64,000 nucleotides of DNA from Cryptomeria japonica (lineage: Eukaryota > Streptophyta > Pinopsida > Cupressales > Cupressaceae): positions 20,030,260 through 20,094,259 of the forward strand of contig NC_081409.1 in assembly GCF_030272615.1 (NCBI RefSeq), written 5' to 3'. Made by a program: the position numbers and the translations under genes. Position 1 is the first letter of the stretch, and each line of letters begins with the position of its first letter. Positions 11,385 to 23,068 of the stretch are shown piece by piece. Below the pieces are notes generated by a model that searched no databases, was not told the origin of the DNA, and saw only the letters and a list, made by a program, of their open reading frames with translations.

Positions 11385-12071
11385 GTCCTGTGGTCAAGAG
11401 TTTTGTATATAGTAGCTTAGGTGTTCTTAGTTGTGAGTCACCTTATCCTTTCCCCTTTGTTTTTTTGGTCATTCGAAACCAGAGTTTGAGAGTTCTTTGC
11501 ATTTTCCTTTGTAAAATACAATCCCCAGTTAGAGCCAATGTCACTGTGTCATTTATTCCTCGTGATAAGAGCAAGTCATCCTTTAAGATTTTTAGTCAAA
11601 GTCCTAATCTTACTTGTGATACCTTGGTTCAAGTCCTCAGTACGTCTGTAAATCCTTTTTCAATCATAAAAGTCAAGTTTAGGTAATTGGTTGAACTTTG
11701 TGAACACGTTGAACCATTTTGAACCGGGTTCAACAGGTTCATTTAGTTTCCATAGGTTCCTAGGTGTTTAGGGAGGTTTTTCATACTAATATTTTCTCTA
11801 AGTGTCTTGCAGTAGCTCTCTAAAAGTTTCTTGTTCGATGATATAATACTTTATTTCTCTCCGCGTTTTGAACTCATTGAACCAAGTTCAAGAGGTTCAA
11901 ACATGTTCAACATGTTCAATATAGCACAAGTGGTCAGCAGCTTGATATCATTAGTTTTCTCGGGAAAATTCTTCTTGAGCGCAGCATACATCTTGAACTA
12001 CTTGAATGCCCATGAAGTCTGTTCAGGATGTTCATATGTGTTGGAAGTTGGTGGGTCCCACGGGTTTTAAT
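11385..12071. other. Non-coding stretch after G1 pol
   Basis: No gene seen. It should contain the 3' part of G1 and the border to U2, but neither LTR end is clear by eye. From about 11,690 to 12,000 it holds a cluster of GTTCAA/TTGAAC words in both orientations, reported as a separate repeat. Confidence 0.4.
11690..12000. repeat. Cluster of GTTCAA / TTGAAC words
   Basis: More than ten copies of the six-base word or its reverse complement, some with one change, lie in two groups (about 11,692-11,752 and 11,868-11,930) with a few more to 12,000. Some are arranged as palindromes such as TTGAACCGGGTTCAA. The style (short degenerate word scattered in untranslated element sequence) resembles the leader arrays of A and B but the word is different. 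Confidence 0.5.
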
Positions 12072-12076
12072 GATTT

Positions 12077-13507
12077 TGATGCCCTCCTAAATGGCACAAG
12101 GTTAGCTTAAGATCAAAGAACACAAAACACACAAACCATTAGTGTTAGTCAATCGAAAACTAATCTAAAAAGGCATACCAAAAGAGAGACTATAAGCATG
12201 CAAGCATATTTAACTATCAAAGCAAACATGATGAGGCATCTCCAAATACCTCCTAACATACTCCTAGTTCCTTCTCCCTTGTTCCTCTCCTCTCCAAGTT
12301 CCAAAATAGTGTAGCTCTCAGCAGCTTTTTGCACTATGGATGCTTATGGAGGATTGAGATTGTAGTATAGCTCCACATATAAAATGAAAAGCTAATTTTT
12401 ATGCTAAAATGATGTATTTTAACCAAAAGAAAAGATTTAGTTATGCTATGCTAAATGCTCTCTAAAATGGCTATAGTCTAAATGCTTACAAGTTTTCAGG
12501 ATCTGGATTATGAAGGAATGGGCTCTATTTATAGGAAAAATGGAGCAATGGATGGCCAGGATTGAAAGGTTTAATCAAGGGTCAAGCTTGAAAGTTGGGG
12601 ATCCATGTGCACAATTTGCACCAATAAAATAGTGACAAGTGTCAACACAGGATTGGGTTGAGAGAAGAGGTTGGAGGCATTAAAGGCCTGAGAAGACCTC
12701 ATGGTTATCTAAAGGCTAAGAGTCAAGCCTAAATTAGGATTACCCACTGGATTAGGAGTTAATCCAAGGATAAACCTTTGTGCAAATGATTAAGAGATAA
12801 TCATGGTCAAAGCATTAAATGCTTGATGAGACCCTTGGGTTGGATAGAGGTTGAGTCAAAACAAATGTTTTAACCATGTGGGAGGGTTTGGGTTAACCAT
12901 TAATGGTTATTGGAGACTTTGTGGATTAAGTGGTTGAAAGTTGGAAGCCTTTAATGGTTTTCAAAGACTTTGGGGTTTTTGGTGGTTGAAGGTTGAAAAC
13001 CTTCAATGGTTATCCAAGACTTTGGGCCATTTGAGAAGTGACTCCATTTGCTTAGGAATGTGACAATAATTAGGGGATGGATTAGGCTAATTAGGAAGGG
13101 GTTAGAAGAATCTAGAAGGGGATTAGATTTTGCAAGTGGATTTGGTGGGTGAGGGAAAATAGGATTTTATTAAAATAAAAATTCATTTATTTCAATAATG
13201 TGTGCAAGTTGCATTTGTAGGAAAATGCAAGTGGGGGGGGAGGATAATGATTTAAATAAATGTTAATTTATTTAAAAGAGGAAAAGGGGGATTTTAATTA
13301 AATAAATTGATTTTATTTATTTAATTAAATGGAATTGGATTTTAATGATTTAATTAAAATAAATTGAATAATTTATTTAATTAATAGAAGAATGTTTGGG
13401 GATGAATTAATTAAATATTAATTTAATTAATTGATGGCTAGTGGATTTTTAATCAAATAAATACGAAATATTCATTTAATTAAAATGGACAGATTTGTGT
13501 GACTACA
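12077..13507 (-). mobile_element. Solo LTR of the element A family
   Basis: A 1,431-bp copy, inverted, of the 1,439-bp 5' LTR of A (23,078-24,516). On the minus strand it starts TGTAGTCACA at 13,507 and ends GGGCATCA at 12,077, with the same internal order: AT-rich palindromes, a TATA box and the AGCTACACTATTTTGGA-like block. The five bases on either side are identical, GATTT at 12,072-12,076 and at 13,508-13,512, the 5-bp target duplication expected of a Ty3/gypsy insertion. With no internal region left, it is best explained by recombination between two LTRs. Confidence 0.9.
12525..12533 (-). promoter_or_regulatory. TATA box in the solo LTR
   Basis: On the minus strand this reads TATAAATAG, followed by AGCCC, identical to the box in the LTR of A (24,019-24,027). 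It lies about two thirds into the LTR, as expected for the U3/R boundary. Activity is not known. Confidence 0.6.
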
Positions 13508-13948
13508 GATTTGATGGTGCATTCATTGCTAAATATGAGGAGGCAGAACCATGTCTTAAGTGACATCAATCCTTGGTTTTTCGAAGTAAGTAATCATTTC
13601 GGGTACTGGCGGTTACTTCAAAAATGCCGCCATGCATTCAATGCATGCATGCGATGTCTAATCCACAAACTTGAAACACTCAGACTGAAAATTGGAATTA
13701 TTGCATTCAATGTTTCCATATCATTGCCTTCACTAATAAGGTATGAAGGATTGTTAGTGCTCCGCATTTGTTTCTCGCTATTGTGTCTTTGTTTTTCCTA
13801 GATAGGAGTCTTGTTTGCTGCTAGACGTCGTCCGGTTGTTCAACTGTGAAGGTGAGTCTTTTTCTTATCCTCTCCAGTGGTTTTTGCTTACATTTTCTCT
13901 CTTACAGAAAGTTTTGCTGTAACTGATTTAGGCTTATTGTTTAAAATT

Positions 13949-15302
13949 ATGAAGTCCACACTACATTTGTTTGGGAATGTTTTTAGCCTGGCATCCATTG
14001 AACCCATAGTTAGCGATACTGACCTAAAAGGGGAAAAACTTGAGGTGTTGAAAGAGAGGGTGTTCAAGGGAATTGACAAGTCTTTTGGTGTGGAAATTTT
14101 GAGTAGCGGTCTCGTAGAAGCCGCAACTTTTCCCCCAACCATTCCTTGCCCAGAATTGATTGAGGAATGTATTACTAGATACGACCCAGTGTTTGAAACC
14201 ATTAGGAGAGACAATGGTGAAACCCTTCTTGCCATAAATCATGAAGTAATTTCCTCAGTCTTCAAGATACCTGATTACCAGTTCTCCAACTTTTCCCTTG
14301 CTTAGTCAATCACTGAGTTCAACGTAGACAGAACTGGACACTGTAACAATGTAGCAAAATTCTGGTTGAAGGTTCCTCAAAGAGGTGGTTCTAGGTTACC
14401 CAAGAATCCTAATAAGAATCATATGTTGCCTCACATTCATGACGTAATGCTTTTGTTGCACCGAGCTAGAGGATCTACTGAAGCTTATAGCTTCGACGAC
14501 TAGATTTATTGCTACATGCAGCTGGTTTTAGAAGGGAAGCAATATTTGGATTGAGCTGAATTGATTGCTGATTCAATGAGAGAACGACTGAGTATGGCTA
14601 AATAGTTCAAATAGAACTTCTTTATGTCTTCATATCTCTTGTATTGTTTGGCTTGTGTTAAGGAGTTCATTGGAATATCGAAACAACTCACTGAGGAGGA
14701 TGTTCCCGTATATGAGTTCTATCCCATGCTGCAAAAGGATAAAGCTTTACAGGATTTCAGAAGGATGCACAATGCTTTTCTGGGTGATTTGTGTCATGAA
14801 TTGAAGAATATGAAAGCCAAAAGAATCTCTGAAGATGCACAGACTTTGATAAAGAGGTTTGGTAATTTTTATATCCAGTTTCCATGCTTCTGTTACATAC
14901 AGGTAGGCGGCTTTGAAGAGGAGCCCTTCAAGCTCCCTCACTTCTATTCAGATTGCTTTGTTCTGGTGGAGATATGCAGGCAACTAACCTCCATAATAAA
15001 AAAGGCACAACCCTGGGACAAATGGGAAGGTCATTTTCCCATCCAATTGGGCGTTTTGTCCTATAGTTCCATGTCTAATGCTTTGAGTATAAGAGCAGAC
15101 CTTAGGAATTTCAATTTTTCCCTGTATCCTGAAAGGAAAGGTTTTGATAATAAGGGATTTTTCGGAAGTCTTGGTCTAATGCCATACCTTCCAATGCCAC
15201 AGTTAGAGGATTTTTGGGAAGATTGTACAGATGAACTCAAGGTATTCAAAAGAGGAAACATGAGATTGGTGTTAGAACAAGTTTTTTCATTGCAGATAAA
15301 GT
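13949..15302 (+). pseudogene. Unknown protein of U2, N-terminal part
   Basis: Not recognised. The frame from an ATG at 13,949 (MKSTLHLFGN) contains ITRYDPVFETIRRDNGETLL, which resembles the start of the U1 protein (YDPVTRSIQDINGKTLVE). In-frame stops occur at 14,303-14,305 and at several points between about 14,500 and 14,620, most of them plausibly decayed Gln or Trp codons. It then runs open from 14,624 for over 200 codons (GFEEEPFKLPHFYSDCFV, LGLMPYLPMPQLEDFWED). Near 15,300 the frame is lost by a one-base shift and the next part continues in another frame. Confidence 0.5.
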
Positions 15303-17048
15303 TGGATACTAAGGGTCGAAGAGGATTATCTAGAGCTATTCGAACTAGGGTACTTAGCCCGTGCAGAAGTTGAAATGCCTCCAATTGACTAGGATGAGGA
15401 AAAGAAAGATGATATACAATTAAGGATGAAAGAAGTTTTGGAAAGGACCACAGCGTGGGTGGCCAATAAGAAAGCAATGAAATCAGTCGTTAAGTCTAAT
15501 TCTGTGAGAAGTAATAAGGATCCTCTACCTTCACTAAAGCGTCTTTCCAACAATGTTTCTATTCCTATTCGTGTAGGTAAGGATAACAAGCTGCCCCAAC
15601 TTAGGCATAGGTCTATTTCAGCTTTGGATTTTTGTACTCCTCAGCATACCCGGTCCCGAAGTGCCACTCAAAGAAAGATGGATCAGGCAAAGGATACAGG
15701 GGTGAAAGATACCATTCTTGATGCCCAGATATTTGAAATTGAAGAGTTGGATGGCAATGTTGCTAGTGCCCTGGATTCTCATACGGTGACTGTGGTTATG
15801 ACACCACCTTCTAAGATGATCAAAGGAACCACTAGTTCCAGTGCAACTCCTAAGTGGTTGACCACCGCAGTGAACAAAAAAGGGAGTTTTCTTCCCGTGA
15901 CTATTTCGATTTAGGAAATGGTCGTTAAGTACATAGAGAAGAATCCAAAGCTGAAAAGGTTCAAGACTACCGCTCACTTGGACAATGATGAGGGAACTGG
16001 AAAATGGGTTGCTGAAATCACCTCGTATAAACCCAAGGATGAAAACAAGGAGGCTAGCCCCAACGATTTCGAGATCACAAAGGTGGAATTGGGAAACATG
16101 AGTAGAGACACAGACAATCATTTCTTCCAGGTATCAGCAAAGAAAATGCTCACTATTTCGGAGAAGGATGGGTGAGAAAAGAGAGAACTAAAGCGACACA
16201 TAAACATGCTGGCCCAGTTCATCGATAGTATTGGTTGCCTTGGGGCACTCCCAATATCTCATGCTATAGAGAACTTCAACCCAACTTCGTCGGAAAATAA
16301 AACGCTAATGAGCCAAGTTCAACGGGCCAAGAGTATTGCTAAAGCTGTCGAGAAATGGATTGAGGGAATAATCAAGGATGGCGAGAAGTACATTATCGAC
16401 TCCCGGAGGCTATGCGATGAGATACAGGGCCTTATTGTTGAAGTTCAAAATCATCTTGCGTCATGGGAGAAGGAGGAGGACAAATGGTAGAATATCTTGC
16501 CTTTGTTTGCCAAAATAGAAGAATATGGAGTTACCAGGTTTTTGACAGAACACTCAATCAAGCTAGTGGCAGATGAATGTCAACTTTTTGTGCTGAAGAA
16601 AACCATAATGTGGCAAGTGCTTACCTTCAAGTCTGTAATCACTGATGCAAAGACCTATGTTTATGAACTCCAGGATCTCTAGTGTAGCATAGTTAATGAT
16701 AACAAGGTGGTTAACCCTGACCATGATTGGCAGTTGGGAATTTTCGGGTTGAGCACATAGGATGCAATCAGGTCTTTCCGGATGAACATGGAGAAAATCA
16801 AGGCCAAGGGTAATTTCACTCCGGAAGATATAACAAGGGTGGCTAGGATTGAGTCTATGACTTTCATTGGAAATGATTAACTGCCAAAACATGCCAAAAA
16901 GATGGTGAAGCACCGGTGGAATAAGGAGGCAACGAAGGCGAAGCTCAACGCGATGAAATTTCTGAACCAATCCATTGTTCAAGAACTCACAACCACTCAC
17001 GACGCCCGTGAAAGCGGAGAGGATGATGATGATGGAAAAGTGGCATAA
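15303..17048 (+). pseudogene. Unknown protein of U2, C-terminal part
   Basis: Continuation after the shift, starting around DYLELFELGYLARAEVEMPP. One frame runs to a TAA at 17,046-17,048, interrupted by stops near 15,393, 15,913, 16,173, 16,488, 16,680, 16,758 and 16,878. The composition is Lys/Glu/Ser-rich with several probable helices (AKSIAKAVEKWIEGIIKD, EVQNHLASWEKEEDKW) and an acidic C-terminus (ESGEDDDDGKVA). No catalytic motif seen. Function unknown. Confidence 0.5.
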
Positions 17049-18190
17049 TGCATTGATTCAGGCCCGATTCCCTTTATTCTTGTAATTTCTCATGTTTATG
17101 CAAAGACTTCGGGACATCTGTCCCAAAATACTTCTTGTTGGTTTCATAACTGTTTACAGGGAAGGTCGATTTTTCAGGGAGACCTCCCCTATTCTAAAAC
17201 TATAAATTAAGGAAAGATAGATAGTATGGGGGTTAGATTTTGTGACCAATTTTTAGTTGGTTTTCTTCTGTTTTTCCCTCTGTTTTGTGTATTTTCTATT
17301 TTGTAGAAGGAAGAATCAAACTGCTAAATCTGGAATGGAAAAGATTTATACATGTATTTTCGTGCCTTTGTTGCATAAGAATATATATATAGAATGATCA
17401 TACTTTCTTGGGAGAAGGAAAATCTGTGTATTTTGAAGCTGTGTAGATACATGTCTTTGCATATGTTTATCTAATCAAATAACAGTAAGGATCTTTTCAT
17501 TACAGAAAATTATTATTCTTCTGACATTCCTTCCTTTGAGTGTTTGTTTTCTTCTAGAGAAGATTCATGTTTGAGGATAGATTTGTTTTCTTAAATCTAT
17601 TCATTCTTTATTAAACCTGTGAAAATGGTGTACTGAACTTTGTTTCAGTTGCTGTCATTTCATATATTGAAAAGATAGGAAAAATTGATTTCTCCTTTTT
17701 AGGAAACATGTGTGAAATATCGGCCTCTCACCCAAGAATGATGTAGGCAACCTTACATGCTTTTGGGTTAAAAGCTACTATTCAAATTAAAATAGTTAAA
17801 AACATTCCTTGAAAAAATGAGATAGGGAGTTGTACCTATGAAAAATTCAGAGTGAAGTGGTTTATACAACACTAACCCAACTGTTTAGTGAAACAATTGT
17901 CCTTAAAATAAGGCGACATAGTTCAAAATTGATCATTTTCAAAAAGGGACAAATCGGTTCACTAACAATAGGTTAATTGAGGAGTCCAGGCAACTCTCAG
18001 TTCAACTACCATGTTATAACAAATTATCTTTTCTAACTAGGAAAGTAAACATTTCTTTATACTTCTAGACTAAATCCGGAGGGAAACTTCTCCTTTTTTG
18101 CATTCTCACTTTAAAATACATAAAAGAACCACCAAATGTTCTCTTGAAAGGCTGATCATCTAAGCTAAAACCCTTAACATATAGTACTAT
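17049..18190. other. Non-coding stretch, 3' part of U2 and unassigned sequence
   Basis: No gene seen. At about 17,105-17,135 a small inverted repeat occurs (cttcgGGACA tct TGTCCcaa). From about 17,700 the sequence changes character and is not assignable to a family by eye. Confidence 0.4.
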
Positions 18191-18643
18191 CTACACTCCA
18201 ATAGGTGAAGTTTTCTCCCATACATAAGTATCCCTTCTAAGAAGCTCATTCAAGTACATAAAACTGATACAAATGATCAGAGAACCAAATTTGAATGGAT
18301 ACTTTCTTTTTCTTTTCTTCTCTAGATTGTCCATCAGTTGTGCCAGGAAGAATTCATATAGATCAAAATTCTCTTCGCAAACCACCATCTGAAAAGAAGT
18401 GTGAATTGCAATCACAATTGCAGTATCCTCTCGGTTATGGAAATAGATTTTGTATGCAAGCCCTTTAGATACATATTTAAATCCTCGGTCCTTGATATCT
18501 TTGATAACCATGGCTCTTCCATCCCACCTAGAATGAGTCAGTATTGAAATGGTGCCCTTTACTAGAATTGTGCCCTTCTCACATAAGCCGATAAAAGCCC
18601 TAATATCATTTTTCATAATTTTATAGGGTTTTTCTAGATGCAT
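18191..18643 (-). CDS. Hypothetical 150-codon reading frame next to the E LTR copies
   Basis: An uninterrupted minus-strand frame from ATG 18,643 to 18,191, starting about 50 bp from the end of the outer E LTR copy. The product is basic near its C-terminus (NLEKKRKRKYPFKFGS) with a hydrophobic stretch after it (LIICISFMYLNEL). No family recognised. It may be a fragment of a larger element-encoded protein. Whether it is expressed cannot be said. Confidence 0.3.
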   Translation of the reverse strand: MHLEKPYKIMKNDIRAFIGLCEKGTILVKGTISILTHSRWDGRAMVIKDIKDRGFKYVSKGLAYKIYFHNREDTAIVIAIHTSFQMVVCEENFDLYEFFLAQLMDNLEKKRKRKYPFKFGSLIICISFMYLNELLRRDTYVWEKTSPIGV

Positions 18644-18695
18644 TGTGTCTCCATTAATTAAGATTAGAATATTTTTTATCCATTTGGTATAATAG

Positions 18696-19425
18696 TGTTA
18701 GGATTCCCAAAGATACTGAAAGGGGGGGGTGAATCAGTATCTTGCCGGTTAATGGATTTTCTTAATTTCTTAAATGAAAAGCATTCCAAAACTATATCCA
18801 GTAAATCAAAATTAATGTAGTAAATAAGAACAACAACCACAACATGAAAGACACACCATAACACAACATTTTTAATGAGGAAACCCAGTGTGGGAAAAAC
18901 CTCAGTGGGATTTGTGACCCACAATATTCACTTACTGGCCAATAAGAGAATATTACTGTTACATAGGGCCCTGCACATGCAGGAAGGCCAACTGCCTAAA
19001 GACCACTGCTTACATACAAAAAGGAGAAGTCTCACTGACTTATAAAAGTGGATTATGAAAATCCAATGTCATGTATTGCTACAAAAGGGCATCTGCTATG
19101 CCAGATCCAGTACCGGTTTAAGCTCTGGAACTTCCAAAACCTTTTACCAAACTCTGCCTTAATATTCACATCAATAATCTAACCATATCCGCATCTAAAA
19201 ATGAATTGCATGAACTCATACTTATATGAGTCATATTACAACTTGCCTTGTCAACTTACAAAAAGATATTACAATTAATTACATTTTGCAATAAATAAAA
19301 TCCTGTCGGCCAGGGTGTCAGTAATCAATCTTTTCAATGTCGGTGAACGTATGTCAGTGTAGAGTCTACTAGTGTCAATGCCTATCGGTGTCATATGATT
19401 GTAAAGTTTCCATCAATGACAATAC
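18696..19425 (-). repeat. Second (outer) LTR copy of E, lacking its first ~50 bp
   Basis: A 730-bp copy of the neighbouring LTR. Both share the block of seven to eight G followed by TGAATCAGTATC, the phrase CACTTACTGGCCAATAAGAG and ATTGTCATTGATGG near the start. This copy begins (minus strand) directly at that last phrase, so about 50 bp of the LTR start is missing, and it ends at 18,696 with CCTAACA. Confidence 0.75.
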
Positions 19426-20224
19426 TATTAGGATTCCCATAGATACTGAGAGGGGGGGGTTGAATCAGTATCTAATTGGTGAATTGAATTTCTTAACTTG
19501 AAACATGTAGAATATATTATAACAGTGTACCGGTATGCAAGAAATAATGCAATAGACAAAATTAAAAGTAACCACATAAAAAACACACCATAACACAATG
19601 TTTTAACGAGGAAACCCGGTGTGGGAAAAACCTCAGTGGGATTTGTGACCCACAATATTCACTTACTGGCCAATAAGAGAATATTACTGCTACAAGAGGG
19701 GCCTACACATGTAGGAAGGCCAACTACCTAGAGCTCACTATTCAATAGGAAGTCTCACTGACTTACAATGATGGATTATACCAATCCAGTATCTTGTATT
19801 GCTTCAAAACAGCATCTATAATGCTAGATCCAGTACCGGTTTCTGCTCTGCTTCTTACATAAACGCTTAACCTATAATTCACATAATAGGTCTACGTTAT
19901 TTCGCCTAAAATATATTACTCTTACTTACTTACACATGTTCTACAATGATCTCTCTTATATAAGAGTCATTTTACAACTTTCCAAGTCGACTTACAAAGA
20001 TTTTACAATAATAAACAAAATATAATATAACAAAAATCCTGTCGGCCTTTATGCCGGTATGCTTCCTTTCTCTGCCAGTGCCGGTGGTCTGAGTGCCAGT
20101 GTAGAGTCTGATCTTGCTAGTGCCAGTGTAATGCCTTGTTAGTGCCATAGGATTGTAAGGTTGCCATCAATGACAAAACCTTCAATCACCTACAATGTCT
20201 CATTGGAGTGTGCATATGCCAACA
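19426..20224 (-). repeat. 3' LTR of E
   Basis: A 799-bp LTR starting TGTTGGCATATGC at 20,224 (minus strand), immediately after a polypurine tract. Its end at 19,426 reads CCTAATA where the outer copy has CCTAACA, so the terminal CA is mutated. Near the end it has a C-run block (CACCCCCCCTCTCAGT on the minus strand) similar to that of the LTRs of F. Confidence 0.75.
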
Positions 20225-20436
20225 ATCTCCCCCTTTTGCATTGATGGCAACACTTATGAGAAAATTTAAAAGTGTATCCAAAACTTGTAATCCAAAAATA
20301 TTTCCAAAAATATGTTACCAAAAATATAAGAGCTCCCCCTGAGCAAATAAGTCTTTTGCCAGTTATTTTCTCATACTACTACTCCCCCTTTGGCATCAAT
20401 GACAAAGGTTGTCAAGATGTCAGTAGAGTTGTAGTC

Positions 20437-23025
20437 TCAACCTTGTAACTGGGTGGTTACAATTTCAAAAAGATCTCCCAAAATCAAGTTTATACTTTCC
20501 ATAAACTTCTTGCTGTCCTTTATTGCTATCTCTATTGTTTGAACTGTACCGGTGAGGTGCTGCATATGCTCTGCTGGTGTTCTCTATCCCTATACTAGTG
20601 CCTCAGTTATTTCCTTCTGTAATGATGCTAGATAGTCCAATCTTGGACTCAGTCTTAGTCTCAAATTCTTTTCCTTATTTACTATTCTCTCCTTTTCTCT
20701 TTCTAACTTAAGTAATTCTTCCTCAAAATTGGTTATCCTTTGTTCAAAAACTGATAATGTATCAGGTGAGTTAACAAAATTATCAGCAAGCTTATTGATT
20801 TATTCTTGTACCTTGCTCATTTTCTTATCTATGTCTACTATCAAAAATTTTGTCTTGCAAGTATCTTTGTACAGAGTTTTAAATTCCTTCAACAAGCTAC
20901 ATAGTTCTGGTAAAAGTGTGTCAAATTCCCTAGTACACTTCTTTATCTGATCTTCAAAGAATTTTTGCTTTTCAATTTCTAACTTATCTTTCAATGCCTC
21001 TTCCTTTATTTGCTCAACAGTCACTATGTTCTCAGTGATGTATTTACACAAAGTGTCAAGCTGGCTTAAAGAATCCTTATTGTCTATGATACAGTTGGGA
21101 GCTATCATCTTCAAAATTGGGATTGTGTCATCTATAGCTTTATAAGCTTGTGAACTACAATATGTTATCCTTTTGATGGAGTCCAAAAGTACTTCAGTTA
21201 TATTTGTTGATTTGTTACCTGTTGAGGAGGAACCAACATTTTGAATTCCATTGGTGGAGGAAGTAACCAAGCTTCCAGTGACCTCTGGTAGGTCAGTCTG
21301 TGTTTCCATTTCTTTAAGCAATGGTTTTTGATCTTCTCCTGTTGTCGGTGGCACTGTTTCCATGTGAATTTGTTCCTATTCCAGAGCCTATTGCTCTGCT
21401 TGTCTCTCTATTTTTTGCTCTATTTTAGTCTCAGTTTGAGTCTCTACCTGTTGCTCTATGTTATCAACTTCAACTTTTCTTTCAGTATTGTCAATGTTGT
21501 CAGTTGTCGGTGGCTCACACGCCATATCTATCTTGTCGGTTGTATCTTTGTCTATCATAATGTTGACCTTATGTGTATCAACATCAACTGTGTATAGTAC
21601 TTCAGGATTAGGATTTGTATCCTCTATGTCCATACTCTCATCTGCCAGCCGATCTTCAGTAGTTGTTACTGGTGATGTAATTGGAGGCGATGGGAGTAAG
21701 TTGTCTTTTACTTTGATGCTCAGAGGTCCACCAACCTTTCCTTTTCCTTTGTCCCTTTCCTTCTAGTATACCTTTAATGGTTTGGGGTTCCTGTATTCTT
21801 CCTATTTTTCTTTCTCAACAAGAAATATGTCCCATGCATTTTTTGTTTCCTCTATCACTTCATTCACTCTTCCAACCATTAATGCAATATGCCAGTGTGC
21901 AGTAGAGAATACTGACCGGTTGGCTTCTGCAATTAAGTCATCTATCTCCTTAGGTGAGTTTACTGGATAAACAACAAGTAACTTTTCAATTTTGATTTTC
22001 TTATCAAGCTCTACAATAGCTTGTTTTCTTGCTTCCAGCCTTTTGAACAATTCATCTGGTAGTTCATCTACAACTTCCATTAAAAACTTCTTATAGATGT
22101 CCATGTGTAAAATAACACTATTTTCAACTTGTTCTTTTTCATCTGCTGATAGTGTATCATAGACCTTTCCTATGTTCTTGAGTTTCCCTTCCTCTATGAT
22201 TTCATTCAGCAATTTGTCAAGAGGGGCCATGTTTTCTTTAGTCTTCTTCTTCTTTGGTGTCAACTTTTTCTTTGGTGTTGTCTTTCTAACTAGAGACTTC
22301 ATTGCCCGTTGTTTTTGTCTAGTCCTTCTAGGTGAGGGTGTGGATGCCGGTGAAGGATCCCTTTTCCTTACAACTCTTTTGAAAGTTGCAAGCATGTCAC
22401 TCTCTGAAGAAGTAGCTATCGGTGATAGGTGAGTCTCAGGCTATAGAGTTCCTAACTCATCCTCAATGATACCAGTTTGTTTCAGTACATCTTCTTTAAT
22501 AACCTTCGCCTGTCTAGAACCTCTTCTCACAACTGCTTCAACCTTTTTCACTCTCTTCTTAGATTGAATTTGACTTTCTATGGTCTCAGCACTACCAAAT
22601 ACTTCTTCCTTTGGTTCATTTGGTGCTTCCAGAAGTGCTTTAGCATAAGTCTCAATTATATGATCATCAGTCTCATAGCCCATCTTTGTTACCCAAATTG
22701 TTCTTGGGATGATTGCTTCCATCTAGATCTCATCCTTTTTTATCACAAAACATATTTCATCCTTGTATTTATTGACAATCCTCTATGATAGTCTGATTCT
22801 TTTGTTCATCCTAACCTTTAGTGCTTGAAAATAGTCATGAATATTCTTTTCTTTGTTTCTTGAAATAGTAAGATTTTCTTGAATTGCCTGAATGATATCC
22901 TGAGCTACCTTTAGATCATCTTCAAGTTTGATATTTTTTAGTTTTTCTACATCATAGTCTAAAAGAGCTGCATCTAGTTGCTTCATTAGATTTTCCATTT
23001 CTACCGATGTCAACATCTTCCTCAA
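20437..23025 (-). pseudogene. Unknown coiled-coil-rich protein of E
   Basis: One minus-strand frame runs from ATG 23,025 to a TGA at 20,437-20,439, about 860 codons, with roughly ten in-frame stops and no frameshift. Parts in order: a helical N-terminus (LMKQLDAALLDYDVEKLKN), a basic Ser/Pro/Lys-rich stretch (about 22,240-22,395, with TPKKKLTPKKKK) resembling a nuclear targeting signal, a helical segment (EVVDELPDELFKRLEARKQA), an acidic Thr/Glu-rich stretch (about 21,390-21,480) and a long coiled coil (about 20,800-21,060). No Gag, protease or RT motif. It fills the place where gag-pol would be, so it is either a captured gene or a structural protein of a non-autonomous family. Confidence 0.55.
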
Positions 23026-23057
23026 GTTGTTAGGCTTCTAAAAATAGAGGACCAAAG

Positions 23058-23068
23058 CTCTAATACCA
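23058..23068 (-). promoter_or_regulatory. Primer-binding-like site of E
   Basis: Minus-strand TGGTATTAGAG, one base from the TGGTATCAGAG site in F (33,548-33,558), which is complementary to the 3' end of initiator methionine tRNA. It marks the 5' end of the internal region of E. Confidence 0.6.

Larger units (their letters stand above)
1..11390 (+). mobile_element. Ty3/gypsy element G1, decayed, split by block U1
   Basis: Two gypsy coding blocks in the same direction, 1-2,205 (Gag, protease, extra RNase H) and about 8,444-11,384 (RT, RNase H, integrase), complement each other exactly, so I read them as one element split by the 6.2-kb block U1. The left block is in one frame throughout with stop codons only. 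The right block keeps one frame to about 11,040 and then shifts. The 5' LTR lies outside the window and I could not fix a 3' LTR. The exact edges of U1 and its target duplication are not resolved, so single-element status is an inference from domain complementarity. Confidence 0.7.
13513..17700 (+). mobile_element. Block U2: decayed element with unknown reading frame
   Basis: A plus-strand block with a long broken reading frame (13,949-17,048), a short leader and a 3' non-coding tail. No gag-pol domain is found. The solo LTR inserted in its left part, so sequence left of 12,072 may belong to it as well. Its long frame shares a short motif and general layout (N-terminal globular part, helical charged C-terminal part) with U1, so both may be non-autonomous retroelements of related origin. 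Terminal repeats were not found and the borders are approximate. Confidence 0.4.

Noticed and set aside
12149-12334. Open frame starting MQKAAESYTILELGEERN in the solo LTR, matched at 24,244-24,432 in the LTR of A
   Set aside because: The match reflects DNA similarity between two LTR copies. The frames lie in R/U5, diverge after a short stretch and show no protein-level constraint that I can see.
13852-13907. Possible 56-bp intron (AAG|GTGAGT ... TTACAG) before the U2 frame
   Set aside because: Shorter than typical plant introns and in a decayed element. Kept only as a curiosity.
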